Positions 50,201-61,280 of a DNA stretch of 64,000 bases are shown piece after piece; position 1 is the stretch's first letter, and each line of letters begins with the position of its first letter. The translations under genes were made by a program, and so were the position numbers. This stretch comes from Diadema setosum. Its lineage: Eukaryota > Echinodermata > Echinoidea > Diadematoida > Diadematidae. Below the pieces are notes generated by a model, which was given only the letters and a program-made list of their open reading frames with translations, was not told the DNA's origin and made no database searches. The DNA lies in assembly GCF_964275005.1 (NCBI RefSeq), contig NC_092701.1, positions 33,420,520 to 33,484,519 on the forward strand, in the 5' to 3' direction.

Positions 50201-53200
50201 TCCCGGACGACCAAAGTTTGTGCATGCAACTGCGCAATGCCAGACGTGCCATAAACGTGTGGGACAATGCTGCCACTGAGACATGTGTGTGTGTGTGCGT
50301 GTGCGTGTACGCATCATACACAAACATTGTGACCGCGAGCTGCGGTGATTGGAGGAGAGAGGCCAGAAGACGCGTGGCCTTTTTGGCCTCTCTTCATGCG
50401 CATGCGCACTGAGAGTGTGCGTCCACTCGGAAGCTCTCGTGGCTCGAACAGCCATTTTGGGTCAGGAGATTTGGAGTCTAAAGTGTTGTTCGCTGACCCA
50501 TTGAGCCAGTACTATTCTCATTTGGTGTCACTACATTTGGTACAGAATGGGGGAGGCAGCGTGTTGCGTTCGTCTCCGTGCCGCACAAACCACTCGCCAC
50601 GATTGTAAGGCTTTAAATTTTGTGTACCAGAGTTGCCATCGTGCCATTAGCATCATTACTGTATTACCAGCGTGAATTAATCAGTATTCTCTGTTATGAA
50701 GACTTTTCATTACACTTTCAATAGATGATTACGAATATCTTATGGTACATATCATTCTCTGAAAGAGATCTAAGCTCACCCTTCACAGATCTTCTTGACC
50801 CGGTTTTTCAACTGGTCTCCCTGGAAGAAGATGATGAAGACCGACTTCTGCATCTCGTCACCCTGGAAACAAGGGGGAAGATCAAGAAAAGAGGATATTT
50901 AGCAGAGTTTTAAAGCAGAACCATATCACACTAACAACCCTACTCATGCACTCACAAAATCAGCCAATAAGAACTTACATTTTCAAGTGAGTGCATGGTG
51001 CTATAATAGTTGTGGAACAGGTTTGGTGTCACTGTCTGGGCAAGAAGGTAATAAGATACCTCGGGATGCCCAAACTAGCATTGAATAGCATGTAATTATA
51101 AAGGAACAGTAGGTAGGTTACCTGAAATAGAGCAGATATACTTGAATATCACTGCCATTCTGGTTGGCTATACATAATTTTTTCCCAGCACATTGCAAAA
51201 TAAACATTTAGCATTTTTCATAAAACAAAATGGAGGTAGTGGGAGGGATTTAATGGCAACATCGCTCCTCTCCCTCTGCAGCAAAACACAGACTATAGTT
51301 TGCAAAGAGACAACAATTAACTTATCGTCGCTGGGGCGATAAGACCTCGTATCTACAAAATGTTAAATGTTCAGGAGAGCCAAAAACACATGGCGGCCAA
51401 AGCACTGTGGCGAATGGGATAGCCTTTCCTTTGACATGCCGTGGTGGCTTCATTTTTGGAGTAAGACAGTTGGGATTTGGACAGGACATCACTTAACCCA
51501 TTATTTGACCATTAATAAAAAAAAAACTCATTTTCACCAAAATTGCAGATACAAGGTCACCCCAGCGACATTATGCTTCTATGAAGTGCAAGAGTTAAGT
51601 CAAATGTATGTCGTGCATGCTTTGATGTCAAACAAAAGTGCAGAGACCCTGCTACCTAAGCTTTGAACCTACCGTGCTGGGGTCCTCCAGTGGAGTGTCA
51701 ATCTCCGCCTGTCGCAGGAACACATTGCCACGGCACACCCGCCACAGCATCTGCTCAAAGGCAGCGATGCGCTCCCGCTGGATCACACCTGCCACGAATC
51801 TGACGGGAGCGACAGACAACAAAACTGATACTTACAGGTGTACACGTATGCCAACATAGCTGTTCCAAGACATCTGCTCCTGCGACAATTGCTCCCAAGA
51901 AATATCTGCACGCTTAGCAAAACAAAAATTCTACCCACAAACATAACCCTAACCCTATTCCTCACATCAAACTAAACCCAGGACCTTATCACAACCCTAA
52001 CCATATGGCCCTGGAGAAAATAAGACCGGAGCTCTTGTCGCAGGAGCAACTACATCCCCCTTTTCTCTTGGATGTGGAATCTCCAATCTAAACTGTAATG
52101 AAGAGTATCAAATCTATACATCATATATTTTGGGAAGTATGATAAAGAGTTACAAAATTATAATAGCCTGAATTGAGTTGACAGGATTAACAAAAGGGAA
52201 GTCCTCATCTTTTGACAAGCTTTTGAACAGGGTATCCAAACTCACCCGAGGCGCATTGGCATCCCAATCCGAGGGCCTTCATCTCCCAGCAGCTTGTGGA
52301 CCTCCTCTGAGCCATCTGCATCGTGCATCTGCTGGTGATGGAATTCAGCCTGTTTACAAGTGTCCCCACATTTACAGCAGAGGGATCCCCACCGATGAGG
52401 GGCAATGGCATGGGAAAGGGGGACGGGGACGGGGGATGGGGGATGGGGGAAGGGGGATGGGGGCGTGAGTGTGAATAGGGAGAAAGGGCGATGGCTTTCC
52501 ACATGGAAGAGAGGTTTGCAAGTGCAGAGGAAAGCCAGTGGCAGGAAGAAATTGCCCATATATGCACAGCAAACCACAGGTGGACAGAATGAGAGCATCA
52601 CGTTTTTACAAGGGATTTACACGAAGCACAATTTGCACACACACAGGACAGACAAACCGAAGATAAGTGCAGAAGCAGAGGAGAGAAATTAGGACAGAAA
52701 AACACCATAGGAGACAGGTGGTAGAAGAGCCCTTGTCAACAACACAGGGCAGTGGGGCACAATAGACAGTTGTGTACACACACATAGAGAGCATCCATAG
52801 CAAGGAGCCAATGTGCAAGCAGAAGTGGTGCATTTGAAGCCAAAGAAGAATTCATTTGAAAGATGCATTAAAGTGTGCAGAGTATTGCAATTTATTTGTT
52901 TTGTTTTTGACAAGGGAATATTCCAGGACAAAATGAGTCGACAATCAGCAGCACAAACATTAGGTCACAATGCAAATCAACAACCACGAAATTTGATCAT
53001 GTGAGATAGACATAACAGGAAATGCAACAGTACAAAGCAGAAATGAGACAAAAGTCCATGAATTTCATGAGCCAAAAAAACAAAAAACAAAACACAAACC
53101 CAAAACCCAACCAACCAACAAGAAGATTGATAGAAATCACAACATCAACGCACAAATACAGGAAGGACAACCAGCATCCACAATACCAGACACATTTTTG

Positions 53201-56200
53201 CATGTGATATTTTTTTCATTTTCATTTGAAGGTATCACAAGTTTAAACATGAATTGCCACATTTACGCATAACCCAACATAATTGCAATGTACATGGTAC
53301 AATGTCCAAAGAGTCAAAATATAAGAAGGAAATAAAAAGATATAATTTAAAGGATGAATTCCATTTGAATAATGAACACAATGTTCCAATTATTATCATT
53401 TTTTTTTTACAAAGATTAAATATGTAATGAAAAGAATTTATACAGACATTTCAAGGTTTTAATTAGATTATTAAACCACAGATAATCATGATCATGAATG
53501 TAATTTTACATGGTAAAGTCAAGCAATCAAAACATTAGTGGCAATTTGCAGTTATTAAGGAGTATTATTCATGATTGGATGTTGTCAGAACCATGGAGTG
53601 GTTTAGGTTTGGCAAACATTGCAGTTGGTGCAGTGTAAGTAAAGTTGTTAGCCATTTGTTAGCCATTTCCCATGCATCATTTTCATTCCAAAAAAGAATG
53701 TGGATGCATGTAGGGAATCAAAAATAAGGATGCATTGGTGATGGAATATGCACAATGCAAGCATAGCATGCAACAGTCATGTTATCGGACAGAAATAGAG
53801 TTTCGGTTTGACATGCAATTTTATGCAAAAACAAAGAAATGAACATAAATTTAACAAGCAAGAAAATAAAAGCAGGGGAGACACAGCCATTCATGGAGGA
53901 ATTTTGGAGGAATTTAAAGATGGGAATGGTATGAGGAGTGGGGTATGAGGAAATAAAAAAAGAACACAAGACATGGAGTAAGTTACGTGTACTCTAGAAT
54001 GTACAAAGGTTGATTGCACAAGAGTCCTGACTTTTCAAGACTTCTTGACCTGATTGACAACTGTACAGGCTGGACCTTGTGTACAAACATGTCTATGGCT
54101 ACGGACAAATCCAGCAGTTTGTGAAGCCCCTTGATTGTGAAAACTAGACAAAAGAGTGCATACAGTGTAGCACAGAGATTCCACATACTGGTACTGATTG
54201 GAAAGTCTGCATATCAATCAACGCGCAAATTGAATCGTACAGCGTATGTCCTGTAAGGATGCATAAACTTTGAAATTGCAACTCAGCTATCAAATGCTGA
54301 GGGTTATTTTTGTCATATTTTTTGACTTACCTTTAGAAGTTTATCACAGAGCAACAGACAATAGATTTGTCGTGACTGTTCTACTGTTTTCAGCCCCCCC
54401 CCCCAAAAAAAAAAAAAAAAAAGGAAAACCAAATCAAAAATGTTATTTGAGGCATTGGTCTGGAACATAATTCACTTTATGCAATAGTGTCATAACATTT
54501 TTCTAATTCTTGGAAATTGTTTTTCTGATTTTAAAAATAAAAAAGCTCTCCATATGAACTTTTCCCCAGTTCTGTGAAGTGTCATGATTTCTACTCTGCA
54601 GGAAACTACCATAAAACGAACAAACAAACATGCACTTGGTTGTAGACCTCATGAAGAAAAAAGAAGAAGCTGTGTGACAAGCAGCACAAGGACCAAGAAA
54701 AGTTTGCAACCATTAGGAATCATAGGAACTACAGTTCACACATTGAAGAGCTGCTGAAATACTTTCACAATCAATTGAATAACACACAATGTGACTCAGA
54801 CAGGTTAAACAAGTACATATTGTAAAAGAAATCCCATAGACATTGAATTTCCAGACAGTCCAAAAGTACCGAGAACAGAGTGCATAGGAAATACATGTAC
54901 AATGTAAGTGCGAAGAGCAGCACAAGATTCATGAGACCATCACCCAAGTTTTATCACTGAAGGAAGTAGAAGGGTGGGAAAGAAGTTGGAGTGATGGGAG
55001 ATTATTCCTGACACTGTCAGTTACAAAATATTCCAATGATATCAATGCAGAAGAATTCCTCAGGAGATAGCTGAGAAAATAGGTGACCTGTCACAATGTC
55101 TTTAGGCATTTTCACATCAGCCTGATGTTTCGAAATAGCGCGCTATTTTCTGACTTGGGAAATTAACCCGATAACGAAATAGCGCGCTATTTGATAATGT
55201 GAATACAAATTAGCGCGCTAATTGATCGAGAAAATTTCTCGAGTCGAACTCGGGAAATTTCCGAAATAGCAGGATAATTAATGCGAACTAGCGCGCTATT
55301 TGATAATGTTCGGGCTGATGTGAATAGGAAATGAAATAGCATGCTAATTTGCAATCGCGAAAAATATCTCGAGCTTGGATTTTTATTGGGCTGATGTGAA
55401 AACGCCTACGATGATAAATTCAGAAATTGTAGTTGAGAACCTGTATATTTGGGAGATTTGATTTCAGATCGAGAATTTGATATCCGCTAACAAATGAATT
55501 GTTTTATATCTTACCTACCTGTACATGTACCTCCTGTCAATATTTCAAAGTTGTTTACATATGTTTCGTAACAACATTTAATCTTTGGTATCCCTGAATA
55601 ATAAGCCTATTGACTTTAAATCCCTTATCCCGAGCAGGCTTGACAGCACCTTGACTTGAAAGCAGAGTTAGTATTTCTAGCTGCTACCATTCTTGCAATT
55701 TTCATGGCAGGTTGTTTTGAATAAAATGGGGCAAACTATATTTCCTTTGAAGCTTAGAATCTGTGGAATTGAATATTGTCAAAGTCAGCAAATCAATGTT
55801 TGGTGATTTATCAAGCTTGAATGATGATACATCACATATGATCCCAACATTACAATATTTCTCATACTCAATGAGTTATACCTACACCTTGGGGGAAAAA
55901 TGATCCCATCCTAGCAAATGAATCACGCTACTGCCAAGGCAATACATCTCCATTAGGAACACAACCAAAATTACCAAAAGCCAGTCAAATGAACCTCGGC
56001 TTTTCACACGCTGTCCACTGCTTCAATGATCTGCATTGATTCCAGTGAGTTACCAGTGACCACTAGCACACCCTAACATGCAAGACTGATGTTGCTAGAT
56101 ATATATTTATGATGAAGAAGGATGATCTTGCTGATCCAGCTGTCCCAAGACAGCAGCTTGTCCTCTCATGCAATCTCTAAAATGAATCTTGTGGATGTGG

Positions 56201-59200
56201 CTAGCTAATCTAATAATGCCTGAACCAATATAATGGTGGGTCTATAAGATCCTTCTGTGGCAATAGAGTGTATACTGTATTGCCTACAACCGTGTATGTC
56301 ACAGAGATTAAAGTCATATTATAAAGATGATCTATCAGGCTCTTCTGATTGAGAAATCAACGCCAGGAGATCAGACATGTTAAATGGGAACCATGACCGT
56401 CAAATCCCCTCTGATGTCCATGACCTACACGCCATCTGCTCTTCTGACCTAGAGCCGGGCACTGGTATAAATTCTTCTGAAATGTCAGACATGCACGGTG
56501 AGTCTCTCAGCTCACAAGTCGTTTAGCTCATGCAATGAGGTACAGAATTACACCAACAACTCAAGGAAAATGGCTACTAGATGTTAAAGAGCCATGAAGC
56601 ATCCCAATACATCTAATGCACTTCTGTCAAAATTCACAGGTCTCCAAATCAGGGAGGATCCAGGAAGTTTTAATAAATTTACTGTAAAAACATGAGATAA
56701 TATTTCAATTTTTCATGGGGCCTCCGGCAAGATTGGAAAGACTTGGCAGCTCTATCAAAGGTACCTTAAACTGATTATTACTAGCAAAACAACGGCACCC
56801 TGACGCCGCTGCTGAACAATGTCAACAAAAATGGCATAAACCTCTCCCCGACAAAATGTAATCTGATCTAGATGAGCATCAACACACCCTGTGCCATGAA
56901 TGCTGAAATCTAATTAAGAAAAACAGGGATTACAGAAGCTAGCAATCAAAACCACCGAGCATGTATACGTGACACATAGTTTATTCCAGCAAGCAGCATA
57001 TGTCACCATTCTGTCAATATGGGTATGCTATGGTAATGGTACTGAAAGTCTATGAAAATGACATTGTTCAAGGGAAAGGGATTTCAGGTATAAACATTTT
57101 GTTTTTGGCGTTCTTCAAGCATCATTCCAAGGTACAGCATGACATCTCTGTGTTTAAAGGAAAATGCATAAAAAAACATTTTGACGCCACTGTGGAAGTC
57201 ATTTTCATAGACTTTGTAGAAACCCACATGACCAATTACAAAGAGAGAATCAACATTGGAATAGGCATACCAACGTAGCACTGACGGATATCTGTGCAAG
57301 TGAAAAACGGGAGGAACAGTCCCTGATCACTTCACGTAATCTCACAGAAACAGTCACATGAAACATAATGTATGTGGCTTCGCAAATCTCTTACCCTTTT
57401 TCATTTCAGATAGAAAGTGTCTATACACGCACATCTGAACATATAAAATATCGGATGCGAACATTAGGATTATCATCTTTTAGTTAAATGGATGCATGCT
57501 CACTTTACTTCCAAAAATAAAAGTAATTTCTCTGCACAATGAAATGATGACATAACAATCATATCTGTAAAGGAAGCCTCTCCCACCCCACTCACATTTC
57601 ATATCAAATTGGTGAAGTTTTAAAATAAAGATGGATACAAACAACAGCCAACCACATGATTTTAATTAGATATTTGATTCCATCATAGTGCCTATTACAA
57701 ATATTCATGATACATTCTTTGTTCCTGTGGCTCAAAGGGTATTTCTCATCTCTACACAAAGGCCTACGTTATAAACTGAAATTCATGAACAAGCGAGTAA
57801 AATGTTAAATTGCAATATGGATCACGAGCAAATCATTCTCCAGCCACGTTTATGTCAAACGTTTTCAAGGGCGCCAAAGGGGCAAAGGGGCAAGGGGGGT
57901 GTCATCTGGTGGCCGGTTAAAACAAAAGCCCTACCTCATCAAAGAAGTGCTGGGTTTTGCGCAGGATGTGTTTGAGCTCCGTCAGCTCCAGGAAGTTTCT
58001 CTTCAGGGCCTCCTGGTTGGTGTTCACCTCCTTCAGCTCGTTCTCCAGCTTCTCGAAACATGCCTGGAGCATGACACAAGAATTTAATGTGTAAGGTACC
58101 TTGAGAATACAGGTGGTAGAACATTTACCTAATAATCTCATGCTATGCATGCATAACACTGTAAAGCAAATTTAGTACAGAATGATCAGAATATGAAAGC
58201 TGTAAAACTTCCCACATTATGTTTATCTTCTGTACACTTCCTATCATTCTAAGGAAATGTGGTTTCATTCCACATTCATGTCACATTATAGCTACTGGTC
58301 TACATGTCCAAGTATGCTGGTTATGTCCATGACTCAAATGAAAACTTTTACTGCTTACATGAAATTTCCCACCTCATTTTTCACCTTAAACTGAAGATTT
58401 CACAAATCACTGCAGGGGATCTGGGTTTATTTATCTGCAAAGTTTGCAAAATTTAACTTCCAAACATTAATCATAAAACAAACATTCAAAGACAGACAGA
58501 GAGAAATTTCCACGGGCACATATGTTTTCATTTTTCTTGCTCTTTTAATGACTATTTATAATGAGGTATGAATATCACAGCTGTCACTACAAATGTTGTT
58601 GGAATACCTCCCCCTCAACAACAGTAGCCACTCTGAATAGGCAATAAGCCAGTTGTAACTCACTTTTCTTTATTACCTCCGAAAAGGGAGGAGGTTATGT
58701 TTTCGTTACCGTTGGTTTGTGCGTTCGTTTGTTTGTTTGCTAGTTTGTCCGTGTGCAAAATAACTCAAAAAGTAGTCAACAGATTTGGATGAAACTTGCA
58801 GAAAAGGTTTAGAATGATACACGTAACAGATGATTAAATTTTGGTAGTGATCCAAGAATTTTGGGGGAATTCATGAAGAACTTTTGACATTTTGGCAGGT
58901 AGGGTCAATGAACTTGGGAGTTCAGGCTGCGCATATTGAGGTTTGCATGCGCGCACTAAAGTGCATGCTCTAGTTTCTGCTAGGGCAAGGCGCGCTGTGC
59001 AGCTGAGGGTTTATGACATAACAAAGGCTTCCGTATTGGGAAATCGGGTGACTTTCAGCACACAATGCTCTAAGTACGTATGGGTGGAAATCACTGATAT
59101 CTCTATGGAAGAACAAGATCAGTGGTGGAAATGAGCTGCATGCTTGGCGGAGGTCTGCGCTCTCAGAGTGCTTCTCTAGTTGATATTTTTACCGGGTTAA

Positions 59201-61280
59201 CCATGGGCGAAAACCATTCATACAAACTTAATCAAGTAGCCGTGGTAACATGAAGTAATCAGGCACAGACTAACAAACAAACAATCTGCTAAATCCGAGT
59301 ATAGCCAGCATTCAAATGTGGGAGAGGTATGACAAAGGAACTCCCATCTTGTGCCGTGACTTTACTTACTTCTAGATCGATCATTTCTTTAGGAGCCGGG
59401 GCATCGGGATTCTCGCCAGTATCCAGGATCGGAATGCCTCCCCTCACAATTTCCTTCTCAAGATAACCTGAAGGAAAAATGACAAAATGATCAAGGTAAA
59501 AAATGTGTACAACTGTGCATGCTTTCCCTAAACAAATACAGTAAACCTCGCATGAGTCGAAGCTCTCGGGACTGTCAAAAATGCGTCGACTTAAGTGAAC
59601 TTCGACTCTCGCGAGAGTCGATTTTTTTTCGACTCACAGTTATGTACATGTATTATAGTACATTTGCATGCATGTGTGTGTGTGTGTGTGCGTGCGTGTG
59701 TGTGTTTGCATTCAAATTTGTCTGTTCTTGAAGATAATGTTCTTATTTTGTTCTAAATTGAACATGGAATTTGTATCAATACTAGTAGTTAAACGTAGTT
59801 CTGAGCATGTCTGCGCTAATGTGGCAATGTGCATGCTATGTCTATGGTGCAACATAGGTAGCCATCTCTGTCAACCTACCCTGAGACAAACACTCTCCCA
59901 GGCCCATCCCACCTCCATTGAACAAAACTAAACAGCCAGCCGGGCACGCACAAACAAGCTCCGCCCACTTGGCCTGTCACTAAAATATTAAAGCAGCGAT
60001 TGGTTGTGCTGTGTGTATGGATAAAGTATGGATCGATGTGCTGTGTGTATACATGTATACATGTGTATGTATTCGACATGCGTGCGGAGCGGTACGGCGA
60101 GTGTGCATGCTTACCTGCAGCAGGTCAGGGGACGGGGTTCTGCGACATGCCGATTTTTTTTTGTTCTCGAAAATGTAATGAGAATGCCAGACAAATCTTC
60201 TTCGGCTCAAGTGATGTAAATTACGTGTGTTTTGTACAAAAGGGACTGAAGGTTTTACTTCGACACAGCCGAAATTCGACTCTCGTACTTCGGCTTATCC
60301 AAATATTTCTTAGAGAAAATACATAGGGAAAAATCGGGACTTTTTATTTTGCTTCGAGTTAAGTGATTTTCGACTCACTCGACGTCGACTTATCCGAGGT
60401 TTACTGTAAGTTATTTACTACACTATAAAACAACCATGTTCTCGAGTAAACTGCATATTCAAAAAATTGAATGAGAAAATTAAGTTCTTGATTTTTGGCA
60501 AATCCTATCTACTGTCAAGACATCATCTGCCTGTGCATTTAAAATTAAGCTCTAAATGTTTGGTTGTTAAAGTGTCCATCTGTATTTCTGTAAATTACCC
60601 ATGTTGTCACTACAGTCGCCTTTAGATTAAAAGAGACACACAATACACTTGGTACAATGCTGCATGAAAACAAGAACACATAACACTCACGTAGCTTGCG
60701 TTCCATCTCATCGCAGCGTCTGACTTCGTTGACAAATTTTCGTTGGAATGCATTGACATCAGGGTTCAGCTGAAAAGCATGAAAACAAGATGATTTGAAT
60801 CTACAAATCCATGAGGAACATGCATTGTATAGCAACGCGATGCCATTCGAATGTCACAAGTTACACAAGATTGTACGGACATGGGAATGAAGTAGGCCAA
60901 ATGTCCATGCTTTGCCTCTGTAAACATGAAGCTCGACACTACGGGTACCTAGCGCAAACAAATCAATTCCTTGTTTTGTACCAAATCATCACAGTTTGTT
61001 CCCATCAAATCATGCAATATTCAAGAGTTCAAATAGTTTTGTATATGACTGAGAGATATTCATTTGAATTTCACATGCTGTACATTGTATATTCTGGATA
61101 TTGTCTTGTGTTTGATAATAGAGAAGGGTAGAATGGCCTGTTGCGGGCAGTATTTCAACTTACATCTCTGAACTGGACCAGTCCCAGCTCTCCCAGCTCC
61201 GCCACGCATGCATAGGCCGCCTCAGACTGCAAGAACAGCTGGGCCAGGCACATCTCCTCGCTGCGATACAACGACCCCAT
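38959..61280 (-). CDS. ATP6V0A1: V-type proton ATPase 116 kDa subunit a, 20 exons, complete
   Basis: Exons in transcript order: 61280-61164, 60769-60691, 59467-59370, 58063-57935, 52331-52246, 51799-51673, 50862-50780, 49992-49899, 49370-49158, 48208-48058, 46943-46804, 46057-45912, 45105-45012, 44535-44417, 43719-43512, 43004-42897, 41804-41682, 40940-40823, 40512-40341, 39049-38959. Total 2496 nt, 831 residues plus stop, all phases consistent. It is the membrane-embedded V0 stator subunit that carries protons past the c-ring. The start [20 protein letters not shown] sits in a strong Kozak context (CCACCATGG). The cytosolic half shows [14 protein letters not shown] and [20 protein letters not shown]; the membrane half shows [23 protein letters not shown] and [13 protein letters not shown]. 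Arg735 and Arg799 match the essential yeast Vph1 residues. The a1 symbol is by overall likeness; the isoform is not certain. Confidence 0.95.
39250..39535. repeat. Fold-back element built of GCAGCCCA/TGGGCTG modules
   Basis: The left half repeats GCAGCCCATGAGT, GCAGCCCACAAAT and GCCCACAAGAC. The right half repeats their inverse, ACTCATGGGC, ACTCATGGGCTGTG and ACTTGTGGGCTG. Centre near 39390. Lies in the last V-ATPase intron. Confidence 0.7.
41034..41195. repeat. (GATA)n microsatellite, interrupted
   Basis: Runs of GATA, with GACA and AAATA interruptions, in V-ATPase intron 17, close to exon 40823-40940. Confidence 0.9.
42455..42793. mobile_element. 339-bp fold-back MITE
   Basis: The ends TACCCCCATTCCATAGAGAT and ATCTCTGTGGACTGGGGGTA are inverse. 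Pairing continues inward over about 165 bp per arm (CATCAGAAGC/CTTCTGATG, GTGTCAGACATGT/ACATGTCTGACAC, GGTCGA/TCGACC). In V-ATPase intron 16. Confidence 0.75.
43087..43255 (+). mobile_element. 5' fragment of the CCTCCGCC Helitron-like family
   Basis: Starts TTACCTCCGCCAAGGAG and shares GATTTGGATGAAACTT and TTAAATTTTGGTAGTGATC with the element at 58675-59180. No matching 3' hairpin follows, so it is truncated. Confidence 0.55.
44059..44105. repeat. (TG)n microsatellite followed by a G-run
   Basis: About 22 TG units, then GCGCATGGGGGG. In V-ATPase intron 14. Confidence 0.95.
45150..45490. repeat. Palindrome-rich block with repeated GTACCC-GG motifs
   Basis: Begins with a near-perfect palindrome (ATTTGGTACCC, 2-nt spacer, GGGTACCAAAT; 45152-45175). 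GTACCCTGG or GTACCCCGG recurs near 45220, 45451 and 45470. The outer limits are unclear. In V-ATPase intron 12. Confidence 0.45.
47082..47227. repeat. (TA)n microsatellite and a 24-base C-run
   Basis: About 95 bp of TA, a short bridge, then C from 47204 to 47227. Homopolymer lengths of this kind are often misassembled. Confidence 0.95.
50160..50620. promoter_or_regulatory. CpG-rich intronic stretch with an NRF-1-type palindrome
   Basis: In V-ATPase intron 7 the base composition changes to CpG-rich. At 50397-50408 is TGCGCATGCGCA, the canonical NRF-1 dimer site. A GTG-rich tract and several CGTG/CACG words lie nearby. It could be an internal promoter or a foreign insertion; no splice-linked first exon could be shown. 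Confidence 0.35.
51874..52048. repeat. Inverted-repeat element with telomere-like motifs (intron copy)
   Basis: The left end TGCTCCTGCGACAATTGCTC is the inverse of the right end GAGCTCTTGTCGCAGGAGCA apart from a few bases. The interior carries ACCCTAACCCTA. 175 bp, in V-ATPase intron 5. Confidence 0.75.
52328..52333 (-). promoter_or_regulatory. NAGNAG tandem splice acceptor
   Basis: On the minus strand the acceptor of exon 5 reads CACCAGCAG then ATG CAC. Using the first AG adds one Gln (FFDEQMHDADG); using the second removes it. Both keep the frame. It sits in the variable linker between the conserved FFDE and GFVAGV blocks. Confidence 0.7.
52411..52463. repeat. G-run minisatellite (G-quadruplex-prone)
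   Basis: At least six runs of four or more G separated by AC/AT/AA, 80-130 nt upstream of V-ATPase exon 5. On the transcribed sense strand it is C-rich. Confidence 0.8.
52464..55100. other. Unassigned part of the 5.6-kb V-ATPase intron 4
   Basis: AT-rich with short homopolymers. I see no exon, RNA gene or clear element in it. Confidence 0.5.
55103..55408. mobile_element. MITE packed with 16-bp palindromes
   Basis: The ends TAGGCATTTTCACATCAGCC and GGCTGATGTGAAAACGCCTA are inverse. Inside, AAATAGCGCGCTATTT occurs twice in full, with one AATTAGCGCGCTAATT and further partial copies; GAAATTTCTCGAG and CGGGAAATTTCC add further dyads. 306 bp, no ORF, V-ATPase intron 4. Confidence 0.75.
55409..57934. 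other. Unassigned remainder of V-ATPase intron 4
   Basis: Plain AT-rich sequence; short open frames lack family features. A G-rich run (57868-57900) lies just before exon 4's donor on the opposite strand. Confidence 0.5.
58675..59180 (+). mobile_element. Helitron2-like element, family B
   Basis: Starts ACCTCCGAAAAGGGAGGAGG (self-folding). Near the 3' end is CGGAGGT (59149-59155, inverse of the start), then the hairpin GCGCTCT/AGAGTGC (59158-59172) and TTCTCTAG. It has the same layout as the elements at 11.5, 12.9 and 27.2 kb, with a different core. 506 bp, V-ATPase intron 3. Confidence 0.7.
59539..60406. mobile_element. Pogo-like MITE in V-ATPase intron 2
   Basis: TA-flanked, 868 bp. The left end CAGTAAACCTCGCATGAGTC and right end CTTATCCGAGGTTTACTG are inverse over the outer 13 bp. 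Internal CGACTTAAGTGA..TTCGACTC and GTCGACTTATCC repeats resemble pogo/Tigger subterminal repeats. No intact transposase. A TG microsatellite lies inside. Confidence 0.75.
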
